Origin: a virus
Direction: 5' to 3' (one strand)
DNA: 25,916 bases
Virus record (IMG/VR): IMGVR_UViG_3300042402_000803
Coordinates: 1-25,916 of that record
The notes under the pieces were generated by a model. It saw nothing but the letters and a program-made list of their open reading frames with translations. It was not told where the DNA came from and ran no database searches. A program made the position numbers and the translations under genes. This document shows, in pieces, positions 7,742-15,123 of the stretch; position 1 is the stretch's first letter; each line of letters opens with the position of its first letter.

Positions 7742-7994
7742 CTGTAATCTCTTTTTCTACTAATGTGTATGGGCGCCAATCATCGTTAGGATCATACATC
7801 AATGTAAAGTATGTATAGTCACTTTCTTTAGTGAACCATACAAACAATTCATAACCCGCAGTTTGATACTTAAACTCTACACCTTGTTCTTTGCGGAATC
7901 GTTCAAATCTTCTTAGTACTAATGCTCTAGCCATTTGCGCTGACATACCACCAGCACCATATGGCAAATCAAATTTTAGTAATTTTATAAACAT
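7728..7994 (-). CDS. Small protein of the tandem set (88 aa)
   Basis: An 88-residue protein with a glycine-rich YGAGGMSAQMARAL segment (12-25) leading into a basic helix (RRFERFRKEQG). It then has the family-like hairpin ELFVWFTKESDYTYFTLMY (about 49-67), followed by about 20 extra residues. It overlaps its neighbours by 14 and 10 bases. The ATG at 7994 is the only nearby start. Function unknown. Confidence 0.68.
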   Translation of the reverse strand: MFIKLLKFDLPYGAGGMSAQMARALVLRRFERFRKEQGVEFKYQTAGYELFVWFTKESDYTYFTLMYDPNDDWRPYTLVEKEITGEQD

Positions 7995-8194
7995 ACTAAA
8001 GAAAAATGTATAGCGTCCTTTTCTTCCATAAAAATAAAATCCATACTATCTTCGGTAAGATGAGTAATATACTTCAACCCCGGAAGTCCAAATGTTTCTA
8101 TGGCAAAGATACATTTTTCATCCCAATTTGAAATTGTATCTCCGTACTTCCATGGAATATTGACGGTATACTTGTATTTAGTATCCTGCGGCAT
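7985..8194 (-). CDS. Small protein of the tandem set (69 aa)
   Basis: A 69-residue protein. The frame opens at a TTG (8197), but the ATG at 8194 is the better start. It shows a YTVNIPWKYGD strand near the N-terminus, a central helix (WDEKCIFAIETFG) and a C-terminal MDFIFMEEKDAIHFSLV hairpin matching its neighbours. It ends in CL instead of the usual RW because the frame runs into the overlapping start of the next gene. It overlaps the zinc-finger gene by 17 bases upstream. Function unknown. Confidence 0.68.
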   Translation of the reverse strand: MPQDTKYKYTVNIPWKYGDTISNWDEKCIFAIETFGLPGLKYITHLTEDSMDFIFMEEKDAIHFSLVCL

Positions 8195-8879
8195 CAAGCA
8201 AACCCTTGATTTCTTTTACTTTGTCGGGATTCCGTTTAAATTTGATAGCCCATAGTTCAGGATTAATATAATCAAGAACCATCTTAACCTGTGTTTGATC
8301 TAGTTCATCTAAAAACTTTGTGCCACTATTACTTTGATATAACATCCATGGGCTAATTTTACCTGTTGTTATCGCATAACAAACACGGTTACGGTTAGCA
8401 TAACGCAATACATCTTTAGTTTGTATCGTTTCAACTTCAGCTAGTTTTTGTGTTGTTTCAATACTTCTTGCAACTGCATCAAGTGGATCTTCTTCACGCA
8501 AGTATTCAACTAGAAATTTTGTATAGGTGGTGTCAGTATTCCATGTATCAATCTTGACTTGATTCTTTAACAGCCAATCTACAAATCTGCTAACATTCAA
8601 CACATTGGCATCACTACAATATGTGCCGAATTTTACGAATGCAGTATAGTATGCCGACTTAATAAATTCTTCGTAGGTTTTTTGCTTTTTAGTACTAGTA
8701 TTCTTTTTGTAAAACTGTAGCCATGCTTGAAAGCCCAGTCTATTACCTTGCAGTTCTTTGTTCAACCATCGTTGTTTGTATTCACACAAATGCTTTGCGA
8801 TGGTAGTCTCGCGCAAAAAACTACGCCCACAAAAATCACAACTAAAATTTTTAGTTTCAGTTGCCCCTGTCTTTTTCAT
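8178..8879 (-). CDS. N-terminal zinc-finger phage protein, unknown role
   Basis: A 233-residue protein from the ATG at 8879; a TTG at 8888 would add three residues. Residues 14-32 form a C-x2-C-x12-H-x-C finger (CDFCGRSF...KHLC), a DNA- or RNA-binding type. The rest is predicted helical, with Trp-rich segments (FQAWLQFYKK; FVDWLLKNQ) and a charged C-terminus (KRNPDKVKEIKGLL). Comparable proteins near uvsW in marine T4-like phages are, as far as I recall, unassigned. Its position among replication genes suggests a nucleic-acid role such as a loader or transcription accessory factor, but nothing identifies it. It overlaps the upstream gene by 23 bases. Confidence 0.75.
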   Translation of the reverse strand: MKKTGATETKNFSCDFCGRSFLRETTIAKHLCEYKQRWLNKELQGNRLGFQAWLQFYKKNTSTKKQKTYEEFIKSAYYTAFVKFGTYCSDANVLNVSRFVDWLLKNQVKIDTWNTDTTYTKFLVEYLREEDPLDAVARSIETTQKLAEVETIQTKDVLRYANRNRVCYAITTGKISPWMLYQSNSGTKFLDELDQTQVKMVLDYINPELWAIKFKRNPDKVKEIKGLLDAAGY

Positions 8880-9444
8880 ATTGTTCAATGTCTTTGTCGG
8901 TTACGATTTGATTTAATGTTTCAATATCTTCAATTTTAAGATAAGGAAACAATTCACTTAAATGAATTTTACGCTTGTTGTCTCGGACGAATTCTTCTGC
9001 GAATTCTTGCAATGTACTACTATCTGTGTTTGGATATACCTTTGCAAAGTACTCTTTAATGTCTTTGACTTTTGCCGGAGATTTTAACTTACTTACACTA
9101 CTTGAGATATGCGGGATCCACTGATGAAACTGTTTACCTACACCCGGACTTGATGCACACAACATCATCCAAACTAGTTTAGGATGCTTTTGTACATTTT
9201 CATTAAACAAATATTTGTTAGCGAACTGGTTAACGCTCATTACATAGTAACGGCTTAAGCCTTCACTACCTTTGATTGCGCTCATCCAATGAGTCATCAT
9301 AAAGGGAACAAACTTTTTCTGTTGCTCCTCAGTCAACTTATCATAGTATCCATAATCTTTTTTGTCTAAAGCCGCAAGCACTTCAAACAAGTCAAGATCC
9401 TGCTTTTCAAACTTTTCGTCTTTGGATAACTTTTCTTTTGCCAT
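8857..9444 (-). CDS. Helical conserved phage protein, possibly gp62-like clamp-loader subunit
   Basis: A 195-residue, mainly helical protein from ATG 9444. The frame opens one codon earlier at TTG, but the ATG shares a base with the upstream stop. The N-terminal part reads DLFEVLAALDKKDYGYYDKL (18-37), followed by FVPFMMTHWMSA (45-56) and HPKLVWMMLCASSPG (86-100). A short helical C-terminal domain ends the protein. The spacing of a DLF..L..LD motif, an F.PFM..W stretch and an HP.L.W..L helix reminds me of small clamp-loader subunits (gp62-like) in marine T4-like phages. That resemblance is remembered, not computed, and no clamp or large clamp-loader gene is in the window. Treat the function as tentative. 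Confidence 0.65.
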   Translation of the reverse strand: MAKEKLSKDEKFEKQDLDLFEVLAALDKKDYGYYDKLTEEQQKKFVPFMMTHWMSAIKGSEGLSRYYVMSVNQFANKYLFNENVQKHPKLVWMMLCASSPGVGKQFHQWIPHISSSVSKLKSPAKVKDIKEYFAKVYPNTDSSTLQEFAEEFVRDNKRKIHLSELFPYLKIEDIETLNQIVTDKDIEQYEKDRGN

Positions 9445-9944
9445 CAAAACGCCTGATTATAATCTACAATCTCACAGTTTCTACTAATCTCTTTAACAAA
9501 GTAAACACATCTGGGCTTAGGACCATCGTCAATGGGCACAGATAAAAACTGCCCGTTCTTTAATCTAGGAGCATACCAAGTTACATCATGGTATATGTCT
9601 ATGATTTCAATGGGTAGAAAATCTGGTCTAAAGCTACTAAGTGGATTAAATTCAAATGCTGAAAAGCCCCTGTCGTTAATACTAGTAAGTGGAAGTGTTT
9701 CTAAGTCGCCGTGTTCTTTCTCACCGATAAGTATCTGCCAATCTACTGGCATCTTAATACGCTTGTTGCCAATGTTTAATACCAGTGCAGGCGCACTAAA
9801 GCTTTCTAAAAAGATTAATGGAATATAATGATAGTCTACATTTTGTGGATTACTGTTGTCTAGTATTGCAAAACGCAGATCGTCTATTTCTTCGGGAAGA
9901 TTTTCTAGGTTGTAAGGTTGATTGTCTAATGTTAATATCCGCAT
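9444..9944 (-). CDS. Conserved T4-like phage protein, unknown function
   Basis: A 166-residue beta-rich protein. It contains PALVLNIGNKRIKMP (52-66), then DRGFSAFEFNPLSSFRP (91-107) and DVTWYAPRLKNGQFLSVPI (120-138). These segments look strongly constrained and recall a protein family seen beside uvsW in marine T4-like phages, for which I know no function. It has no catalytic motif I can name. It begins 12 bases after the UvsW stop and ends overlapping the next start by one base, so it is co-transcribed with UvsW. Confidence 0.75.
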   Translation of the reverse strand: MRILTLDNQPYNLENLPEEIDDLRFAILDNSNPQNVDYHYIPLIFLESFSAPALVLNIGNKRIKMPVDWQILIGEKEHGDLETLPLTSINDRGFSAFEFNPLSSFRPDFLPIEIIDIYHDVTWYAPRLKNGQFLSVPIDDGPKPRCVYFVKEISRNCEIVDYNQAF

Positions 9945-9956
9945 ATTATGAATATA

Positions 9957-11414
9957 TCACTTATAATTAAGTTTTTCAATATCAAATGGATAACTTGCCT
10001 CTTTGTAAAAGGCTTTTCGTTGGCTCAAATGCCGTTTGGCAAACTTGCAACTACTTGTTATGTCCCAGATTTGTACGAAGTCCTTGTCCTCAGCTTTTCT
10101 AATGCCTCGCCCAATAGATTGTATAACCCTAACAAAGCTTTTTCCGGGCTCCAAAAGAACCAGATTAAAAATCCGAGGAATATTAATACCCACAGCGGCC
10201 ACACCGTAAGTCGCCACAATAATCTTATCACTACTCGTCGCCACCTCATCATATTCTTCTTTTCTTTCAGTTAATTTTGTTTCGCCACTGACAAATACTG
10301 CATTAGGTAATCGGTCTACTAATTCTTTGCCGGCTGCTACACGGTCAACAAGGATTAAAGTATTACCACTGTCTTTTATTTTTAAGATTAGCTCGGCGAT
10401 TGTGTCTAATCTTTTCTTATCTTCTAATAGATGTTTTAGCTCACTTTGATAGTTTGTAAACTCTACGCCATCTTGTAACTGCACAATGTTTACATGACAT
10501 TGTGCCAACACACCTTTGTCTTGTAATTCGCTGGCACTTAGTTTTCCTACAACGGACCCGATACTAACAAACAATGCTTGTGCTTCAAACTTTGCTTTGG
10601 GAATAGTTCCAGTAAGACCCCAACGAATAGGTACATGACTGAATACGCTAGTCATTAGTGTTTTAAGTGCGTCTGCCTTTGCTTGATGCACCTCGTCTAC
10701 AATGATACAAACAACATCTTCAATAAACTCACCGATAGGAATTTCTGCTTCACCTGCTTTAGTTTTCTTCAACATATTGTTGAGACTTTGCCAAGTACAA
10801 ATTGTGTGTGTCTTGCCTATTTCTTTTCTATCACCGAAGTAGACACCTACATCTAATCCTACATTGCGATAATCTTCTTCTGTTTGTGTAACAAGTGACT
10901 TGTTAGGAACGATTACGATACTGCGACCATAGTTTTGTATGCTATAACTCAATGCTGCCGTTGTAATTGTTTTACCTGCACCTGTTGCTACTTCCTGAAT
11001 ACACTGCGGATTCTCTAAGAAACGGTTGATAACTTCTACTTGATAGTCACGCAACTTAATAGGCTGACCCTCTAATGGATGCTTCTTGGGCCATACATGT
11101 TGAGAAAATAGATCCTCGGACACTTGAGCAAAATTGAATGTTGTGGAGTATTCGCGCAAGTCCTCTAACTGAATGTCATATCCTGCCTGATCAAGTAAGG
11201 GCAAAATCTCAGGCAATAGATTAAGATAAGTGCTACCACCTAAACTAAAATAACTTACCTTACCATTCCAACGACCTAACCTAACCGCGGGCAAATACCT
11301 TGCACCAGGAATTTCGTACTCAAACATATGAAGTAACGTTTTTCTGTCTCCTAAATCCAAGTTTTCTATTTTACAATTAACTTCATCCTTAACAATAATT
11401 TTACAAGTTTTCAT
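9957..11414 (-). CDS. uvsW: UvsW helicase (SF2 branch-migration/recombination helicase)
   Basis: A 485-residue superfamily 2 helicase, close in size to T4 UvsW (503). In T4 it remodels R-loops, D-loops and stalled forks and shifts replication from origin- to recombination-dependent. The N-terminal accessory domain (1-115) includes RLGRWNGKVSYF (45-56), a UvsW hallmark. Helicase motifs are the LRDYQ Q-like motif (121-125), motif I ATGAGKT (143-149), motif II DEVH (240-243), motif III-like GLTGT (about 271-275) and motif VI QSIGRGIRK (about 441-449). The ATG overlaps the upstream stop as ATGA. Confidence 0.95.
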   Translation of the reverse strand: MKTCKIIVKDEVNCKIENLDLGDRKTLLHMFEYEIPGARYLPAVRLGRWNGKVSYFSLGGSTYLNLLPEILPLLDQAGYDIQLEDLREYSTTFNFAQVSEDLFSQHVWPKKHPLEGQPIKLRDYQVEVINRFLENPQCIQEVATGAGKTITTAALSYSIQNYGRSIVIVPNKSLVTQTEEDYRNVGLDVGVYFGDRKEIGKTHTICTWQSLNNMLKKTKAGEAEIPIGEFIEDVVCIIVDEVHQAKADALKTLMTSVFSHVPIRWGLTGTIPKAKFEAQALFVSIGSVVGKLSASELQDKGVLAQCHVNIVQLQDGVEFTNYQSELKHLLEDKKRLDTIAELILKIKDSGNTLILVDRVAAGKELVDRLPNAVFVSGETKLTERKEEYDEVATSSDKIIVATYGVAAVGINIPRIFNLVLLEPGKSFVRVIQSIGRGIRKAEDKDFVQIWDITSSCKFAKRHLSQRKAFYKEASYPFDIEKLNYK

Positions 11415-12442
11415 GATATCTTTATGGGAGTGTTGTTGAGTACTTTGATTCTTTTAGTAATGTTAAGATCGGATACAGTATGCTTGTAATTCATTTTGCT
11501 AGAAAAATAAATGATAGCTATTTTTTTAGTTTGATAACTATCAACATCTTCTAAGAATAATTTCATTAAATTAAAAACTTGAATTCCAGATTCAGAAAAC
11601 TTTTGTCTTAGTTCGGTCTTCAATGATTGGGGCAAAGAGTGTTCTGCAATTATACCAACTGCATCGCATTCTATTTCACGAAGCCAATGAGGTAGATCAA
11701 AAATATCTTCAATTAAAATTTCAGTATCGTATTCACTAGCAAATTTGGTTTTTTTGTTTTGAAATTTTATCTCGTCTGAGATATCTACACCTAGAGTAGA
11801 AAGATATGCTAGTGTTTTTATATCAGTATTTAGTGTTATATTAGACAACTGATTATGAATATGATTGTTGATAGCCGCAATCATATACTGATTATTTACC
11901 TTTACCAGAGTTGGGTTCCAATACTTGACAGAATCATGTCTTTTTAGTTTTTCTAAAAGTGTTTTAGTCGTATCGCAGTAATTAATCACTGGATAATATT
12001 TTTTAGCTGTGTCTAAAATCAACTTCAAAGAATACGACCCATACGGAGCCGAATATCTTTTGTTATCCTTATCCCATTTAAAAAAATGAGTTTGTGTTCT
12101 TAAATCACTTATAAATTTTTTACTGAAGGGGGACCGAAAGTATATGAAATTGTTTTCAATAGAAACCTTTGCCTCTGTATATTCTTTTTCGCTGGGGACA
12201 ATATTGGTTGCTTGCCAATTTAATTTAGATATCAAGGTAGGTGAAATTTTATTTTTTGTTAGTTGTCGTTGATACTTAATCACTAATTTTTCAAATAACG
12301 CTATTTGGTTTGTAGTCACAGACTGATTTTGTAAAATGGCAAAGTGCAAATTAGTAACAAACTTTAAGTCCAACGAACTTAGTTTCATCATTCCAACCTG
12401 CATGTAGTATACCAAATGTTCCCGAGTTTTTAATTCAATCAT
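11411..12442 (-). CDS. UvsW-operon partner protein, unknown function
   Basis: A 343-residue protein translationally coupled to UvsW (ATGA overlap). Residues 20-60 carry a helical LSSLDLKFVTNL...TTNQIALFEKLVIKY pattern that I have seen as an N-terminal module in phage nucleic-acid proteins. Residues about 98-140 (FIYFRSPFSKKFISDL, then FKWDKDNKRYSAP) resemble the small HARP/SMARCAL1-like or helicase-accessory module with W-D-x3-K-x-[WY]-x-x-P. There is no Walker A motif, so it is not itself a helicase. The C-terminus has alternating strands (VGIIAEHS; KIAIIYFSS) suggestive of a degenerate Rossmann-like domain. A plausible role is a DNA-binding partner of UvsW. The leader is very short and lacks a clear Shine-Dalgarno sequence. 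Confidence 0.75.
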   Translation of the reverse strand: MIELKTREHLVYYMQVGMMKLSSLDLKFVTNLHFAILQNQSVTTNQIALFEKLVIKYQRQLTKNKISPTLISKLNWQATNIVPSEKEYTEAKVSIENNFIYFRSPFSKKFISDLRTQTHFFKWDKDNKRYSAPYGSYSLKLILDTAKKYYPVINYCDTTKTLLEKLKRHDSVKYWNPTLVKVNNQYMIAAINNHIHNQLSNITLNTDIKTLAYLSTLGVDISDEIKFQNKKTKFASEYDTEILIEDIFDLPHWLREIECDAVGIIAEHSLPQSLKTELRQKFSESGIQVFNLMKLFLEDVDSYQTKKIAIIYFSSKMNYKHTVSDLNITKRIKVLNNTPIKIS

Positions 12443-12456
12443 CTTTTGATTTTAGC

Positions 12457-12484
12457 ATTTTACAATATACAATCACAAGTACAA
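12457..12484 (-). promoter_or_regulatory. Putative sigma70 promoter for the uvsW operon
   Basis: On the minus strand TTGTAC (12479-12484) and TAAAAT (12457-12462) are separated by 16 bp. The site sits just after the terminator of the AAA+ ATPase gene and about 15 bp before the start of the 343-residue gene. Transcription would start near 12450, leaving about 8 nt of leader. The boxes are weaker than those of the early promoters. Confidence 0.5.
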
Positions 12485-12488
12485 AGGC

Positions 12489-12512
12489 AAAAAAAGGGAA
12501 CCAAAGTCCCCT
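12489..12512 (-). terminator. Rho-independent terminator after the AAA+ ATPase gene
   Basis: Minus-strand transcript: stem AGGGGAC / GTTCCCT (7 bp, one G-U pair) with a TTTG loop, followed by a run of seven T. It lies 29 bp past the ATPase stop, exactly where early transcription from the ATPase promoter should end and before the uvsW-operon promoter. Confidence 0.85.
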
Positions 12513-12540
12513 AAAACTTGTTTAATCTACTTACGGAATA

Positions 12541-13563
12541 TCAGCCCTTCATGCACGTGGCACGTGCCAGATTCTGCCAATTGGTCGGGCTAATCTTAAC
12601 CAAATCAGCAATCTTCAAAGTCATACGCAAGGACACTTCACGCAACTTGTTGTGATTGTCCCACATGAAATTCAGAATCGTTTCCTCTTGTTCCTTGTCA
12701 AACCCATAGTCAACGAACAACCCGGGGTCAGCATCACGATGGACTTGCTTGATACGGAGCATCTTATCACGCTCGGTGTTGATAGTCAGGTCCAAGAAGT
12801 GACTGCGAGACTGGAGAGCATCCAAGTGCGGCTGAATCTTAGTGGCTCGCTTGTTATCAAAGGTCTTGTTAGTGATAAAAATGATAGAACCATGGAAGTC
12901 AAAAGTGTTGGGGACACCTTCTTCACGCAACAGTCGGCTATCCTTGTTGTAAGAGATACGACGGGTCTTGCCTGAATCCAAAGCACCCTTGAGAATATTC
13001 ACAGCATCCTGATCTTCCCAAATGTCGCAATCGTCAAAGACCAATACATTCTTGCGATCCGAATACTTGTACAACAGAGCAAACAATCCGATAGCGGACA
13101 TAGTACCCTTGACAATTTCAAAACGCAACTTGCGGCCTACAACCTGATCAAACAGGCTAGCCTTTTCCATTTGCGTAGTGACGCCGAAACTCTTACCGAC
13201 ACCGGGGGGGCCAGTCACAATCATAGCACGGATATCACCTGAGATACATGCCTTAGACATTTCATCAAGGACTGCAAAACGCTCCTTGATGCGGTCCATA
13301 GCCTGCTCATCAGTCTCGGTAACAACCTCAGCAGGAGCCTCGGACACTTGACTGACAACCGAAGAGCCGTTCAGAAATTCAATAGCCTGCATATTGTCAA
13401 CCTTGATTTTAATCTCATCACTGTAGCCGGGAAACTGGCCGTCATTCTTGACAGTAACATAGTTACCTTTCTTGCCGGTTTGAAAACCCTTGACAAGGGT
13501 AAAAACCTCGTTACGAACGGTTTGATTGCGATACGAACCAGAGAGAATGCGAATCGTTGACAT
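12541..13563 (-). CDS. AAA+ ATPase, early gene of unknown target
   Basis: A 340-residue AAA+ protein. The first ~65 residues form a beta-rich domain (VFTLVKGFQTGKKGNYVTV), followed by an acidic linker. The ATPase has Walker A GPPGVGKS (118-125), Walker B VLVFDDCD (173-180), a sensor-1-like IIFITN (227-232) and a possible arginine-finger region RSH near 253. The C-terminal helical lid has KLREVSLRM. It resembles MoxR/RuvB-size AAA+ proteins found in T4-like environmental phages with no assigned function. The start is firm: AGGAG six bases upstream, and a perfect sigma70 promoter (13597-13625). It is monocistronic and ended by a terminator. Base composition appears less AT-rich than in flanking replication genes. 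Confidence 0.88.
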   Translation of the reverse strand: MSTIRILSGSYRNQTVRNEVFTLVKGFQTGKKGNYVTVKNDGQFPGYSDEIKIKVDNMQAIEFLNGSSVVSQVSEAPAEVVTETDEQAMDRIKERFAVLDEMSKACISGDIRAMIVTGPPGVGKSFGVTTQMEKASLFDQVVGRKLRFEIVKGTMSAIGLFALLYKYSDRKNVLVFDDCDIWEDQDAVNILKGALDSGKTRRISYNKDSRLLREEGVPNTFDFHGSIIFITNKTFDNKRATKIQPHLDALQSRSHFLDLTINTERDKMLRIKQVHRDADPGLFVDYGFDKEQEETILNFMWDNHNKLREVSLRMTLKIADLVKISPTNWQNLARATCMKG

Positions 13564-13596
13564 ATTTGCTCCTGTGTCTTAACTGTCTATGTATGT

Positions 13597-13625
13597 ATTA
13601 TATAGCCAAATCCATTTATTGTCAA
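13597..13625 (-). promoter_or_regulatory. Early sigma70 promoter P1 (AAA+ ATPase)
   Basis: TTGACA (13620-13625), 17-bp spacer, TATAAT (13597-13602), a perfect consensus. The spacer (ATAAATGGATTTGGCTA) and the downstream CATAGACAGTTA leader are shared with the promoters at 14691 and 15523. The predicted start is near 13590, giving a leader of roughly 27 nt ending in AGGAG. Confidence 0.9.
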
Positions 13626-13629
13626 CCTA

Positions 13630-13818
13630 TTAAAAATCTACAAATCCTAGGTTGTACATTGCGTCACGGAAAGGTTCATAGCAATCCGGATCTCCGAATG
13701 AATAAATCAGTTCACGCAATTCCTCGGTGCATCCATCTTCAAACAAGTCAAAAATTGCATAGTTATCCAAGGTCTTGCAGGCTTCAATAAAATCAGAAAG
13801 ATCGGAAAGTAGAGTCAT
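13630..13818 (-). CDS. Small acidic early protein (62 aa)
   Basis: A 62-residue, highly acidic protein with a helical N-terminus (LSDLSDFIEACKTL) and repeated DLFEDG / FGDPDCYEPFRDA segments. It has its own promoter (13849-13877) and a Shine-Dalgarno sequence (AGGA, 8 bases before the ATG). Its stop lies a few bases before the -35 box of the ATPase promoter. Size, acidity and early expression are typical of phage proteins that bind host enzymes, but no target can be inferred. Confidence 0.75.
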   Translation of the reverse strand: MTLLSDLSDFIEACKTLDNYAIFDLFEDGCTEELRELIYSFGDPDCYEPFRDAMYNLGFVDF

Positions 13819-13848
13819 GTTTATTCCTGAAGTTGACTGAAAGATCCT

Positions 13849-13877
13849 AGTTTAACACAGGATCCATTTATTGTCAA
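13849..13877 (-). promoter_or_regulatory. Early sigma70 promoter P2 (62-aa gene)
   Basis: TTGACA (13872-13877), 17-bp spacer, TAAACT (13849-13854). The spacer starts ATAAATGGATCC, related to the other copies. The -10 box is weaker than in P1 and P3-P5. Confidence 0.8.
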
Positions 13878-13879
13878 CC

Positions 13880-14191
13880 TCAGGCCGTGATCCAAACTTC
13901 CTCAGATTCTAATACCAATGATTCGGAGCCATCGTATTCATCAATACGAAACTGTGCCCCTTCAGGTACCCACTTTACAATCAAGTCGCCTGCTCCGCCA
14001 GTGTACCCCTCAGGGTACTTCAAGTCAGCATAAGCCACAAGTTCCTCAGACTCAGCACCGCTCAATACCAAATCCACAAGGGTGGGATCAAACAACAATT
14101 CGGGCATTTCTTTGTTCCAAGTATACCAGCCGGCACCGAAGCCGGGAGATACTAGCACGGCAACCATGCCGTCACGCACAATTTTATCCAT
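13880..14191 (-). CDS. Early conserved hypothetical protein (103 aa)
   Basis: A 103-residue acidic protein beginning MDKIVRDGMVAVLVSPGFGAGWYTW, with several glycine-rich turns and a GDLIVKWVPEGAQFRI strand pattern (about 70-85). It is translated from an ATG sharing a base with the stop of the 155-residue gene (TAATG), so the two form a unit driven by the promoter at 14691-14719. Its own stop lies two bases before the TTGACA of the next promoter. I know no function. Confidence 0.78.
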   Translation of the reverse strand: MDKIVRDGMVAVLVSPGFGAGWYTWNKEMPELLFDPTLVDLVLSGAESEELVAYADLKYPEGYTGGAGDLIVKWVPEGAQFRIDEYDGSESLVLESEEVWITA

Positions 14192-14658
14192 TACGCAGCC
14201 TTTGCGAGGTATTCGGACACTTGATCACCGGTGACAATTGCTCCGTCACGCATCGTATACACAACACGATAGTTGGCACGACCGCCAGCCATCTCCATAT
14301 CATACTCCTCGGTCTTACGCTCGACCTTGGAGTTCATATAGCCATACTCACCGTTCTCAACGGTGCGATTAGCGATCCAACGACCGCCGATCCAACGGAG
14401 TTCAAACGGGGTCTCCCACGGCTCGGTAACCTTAACATCATTGTCAAGGATGGCGTAGTCAACCACATACTCCTCAAACATATCCGAATGGGTTTCAATC
14501 AATGCCTTGAGGGTGGGTATACCACGCTCCTTGACCTTAAGGGTTTGTTCAACTGTCAGATCGGGAACAACAAAGACCTCACCGCCCTTCATCTTCCAGT
14601 AGGGTTCAGCAACGGTACCGTAGTTTTCGCGGACTTGAGTGTAAATGACGACCTTCAT
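14191..14658 (-). CDS. Early conserved hypothetical protein (155 aa)
   Basis: A 155-residue protein opening MKVVIYTQVRENYG, with a PYWKMKGGEVFVV segment (19-31) and a C-terminal YRVVYTMRDGAIVTGDQVSEYL part. From memory, short proteins starting with this Y-T-Q-V-R-E-N-Y-G pattern are widespread in phages and plasmids, with no function known to me. The start is supported by a GGAG motif six bases upstream and by promoter P3. It is first in a two-gene unit with the 103-residue gene. Base composition matches the less AT-rich early block. Confidence 0.8.
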   Translation of the reverse strand: MKVVIYTQVRENYGTVAEPYWKMKGGEVFVVPDLTVEQTLKVKERGIPTLKALIETHSDMFEEYVVDYAILDNDVKVTEPWETPFELRWIGGRWIANRTVENGEYGYMNSKVERKTEEYDMEMAGGRANYRVVYTMRDGAIVTGDQVSEYLAKAA

Positions 14659-14690
14659 ATTTGCTCCGTTATCTAACTGTCTATGAGACT

Positions 14691-14719
14691 ATTATATAAC
14701 CAAATCCAATTATTGTCAA
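14691..14719 (-). promoter_or_regulatory. Early sigma70 promoter P3 (155- and 103-aa genes)
   Basis: TTGACA (14714-14719), 17-bp spacer, TATAAT (14691-14696). The core and about 20 bases of downstream leader (AGTCTCATAGACAGTTAGAT) are the same as in promoter P4 at 15523, so the promoter-leader cassette appears duplicated. Confidence 0.92.
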
Positions 14720-14721
14720 CC

Positions 14722-14895
14722 TCAGGAATTCACCGTGCTGAACGGATCAAAATCCTCAGATTTAGATTCCATGGATTCTAGGGTGTCATAGACCCAACTC
14801 AACGGAATATTAAGAATCCTAGCAATCTTAGTGGGGTGCATACCCTCTTCCAAATATTCTTGAATATCCATGGAAATATCACTCATCCTAGACAT
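14722..14895 (-). CDS. 57-aa helix-turn-helix protein
   Basis: A 57-residue protein read directly from the sequence. The central HPTKIARILNIPLSWVYDTL (20-39) has the length and pattern of a helix-turn-helix (A-x2-L-x-I-P-x-S-x-V-Y), as in sigma-factor region 4 or small repressors. The C-terminus is acidic (ESKSEDFDPF). Similar ~55-residue proteins occur in marine T4-like phages, as far as I recall. ATGs at 14895, 14886 and 14871 are possible starts; the first is used, though its Shine-Dalgarno sequence is weak. It is last in the unit begun by promoter P4, and its stop is two bases from the -35 box of P3. Confidence 0.7.
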   Translation of the reverse strand: MSRMSDISMDIQEYLEEGMHPTKIARILNIPLSWVYDTLESMESKSEDFDPFSTVNS

Positions 14896-14909
14896 TTTTT
14901 GTCAACCTT

Positions 14910-15122
14910 TCAGCGTGAGAGAAAACGAGCCAACTCCTCATTGAGAGTGTTCATTTCAAATTGTTCAACATAGAAATCAGTCTTGGGATCCCAGTATTGA
15001 CCTGCCTTCGGATCGTAATACAATACACGACCACCCACGAAAGCAAACGGACCCTCAAGACCCTTGATAGGCTTGTACCCACCATAAACATCTTCAGTGC
15101 GACCAAGAACCTTGTAACCCAT
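14910..15122 (-). CDS. Small early protein (70 aa)
   Basis: A 70-residue protein with a beta-rich, Gly/Tyr-rich first part (MGYKVLGRTEDVYGGYKP; FAFVGGRVLYYDPKAGQYWDP) and a helical acidic tail (FEMNTLNEELARFL). The YYDPKAGQYWDP stretch looks like a small beta-hairpin. Its ATG follows the stop of the 29-residue gene by one base, with GGAAGG upstream, so it depends on the same transcript from P4. A second frame over the same stretch is rejected. Function unknown. Confidence 0.75.
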   Translation of the reverse strand: MGYKVLGRTEDVYGGYKPIKGLEGPFAFVGGRVLYYDPKAGQYWDPKTDFYVEQFEMNTLNEELARFLSR

Positions 15123-15123
15123 T

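Noticed and set aside
13918-14676. 252-residue open frame on the plus strand
   Set aside because: It is antisense to two well-supported early genes that have promoters and ribosome sites, has no Shine-Dalgarno sequence, and its product shows no domain. The open frame follows from the codon use of the genes opposite it.
14882-14905. TTGACA at 14900-14905 as a seventh early promoter copy
   Set aside because: It shares the GGTTGACA context but lacks the conserved spacer and has no acceptable -10 box at 16-18 bp; probably a degenerate copy or chance.
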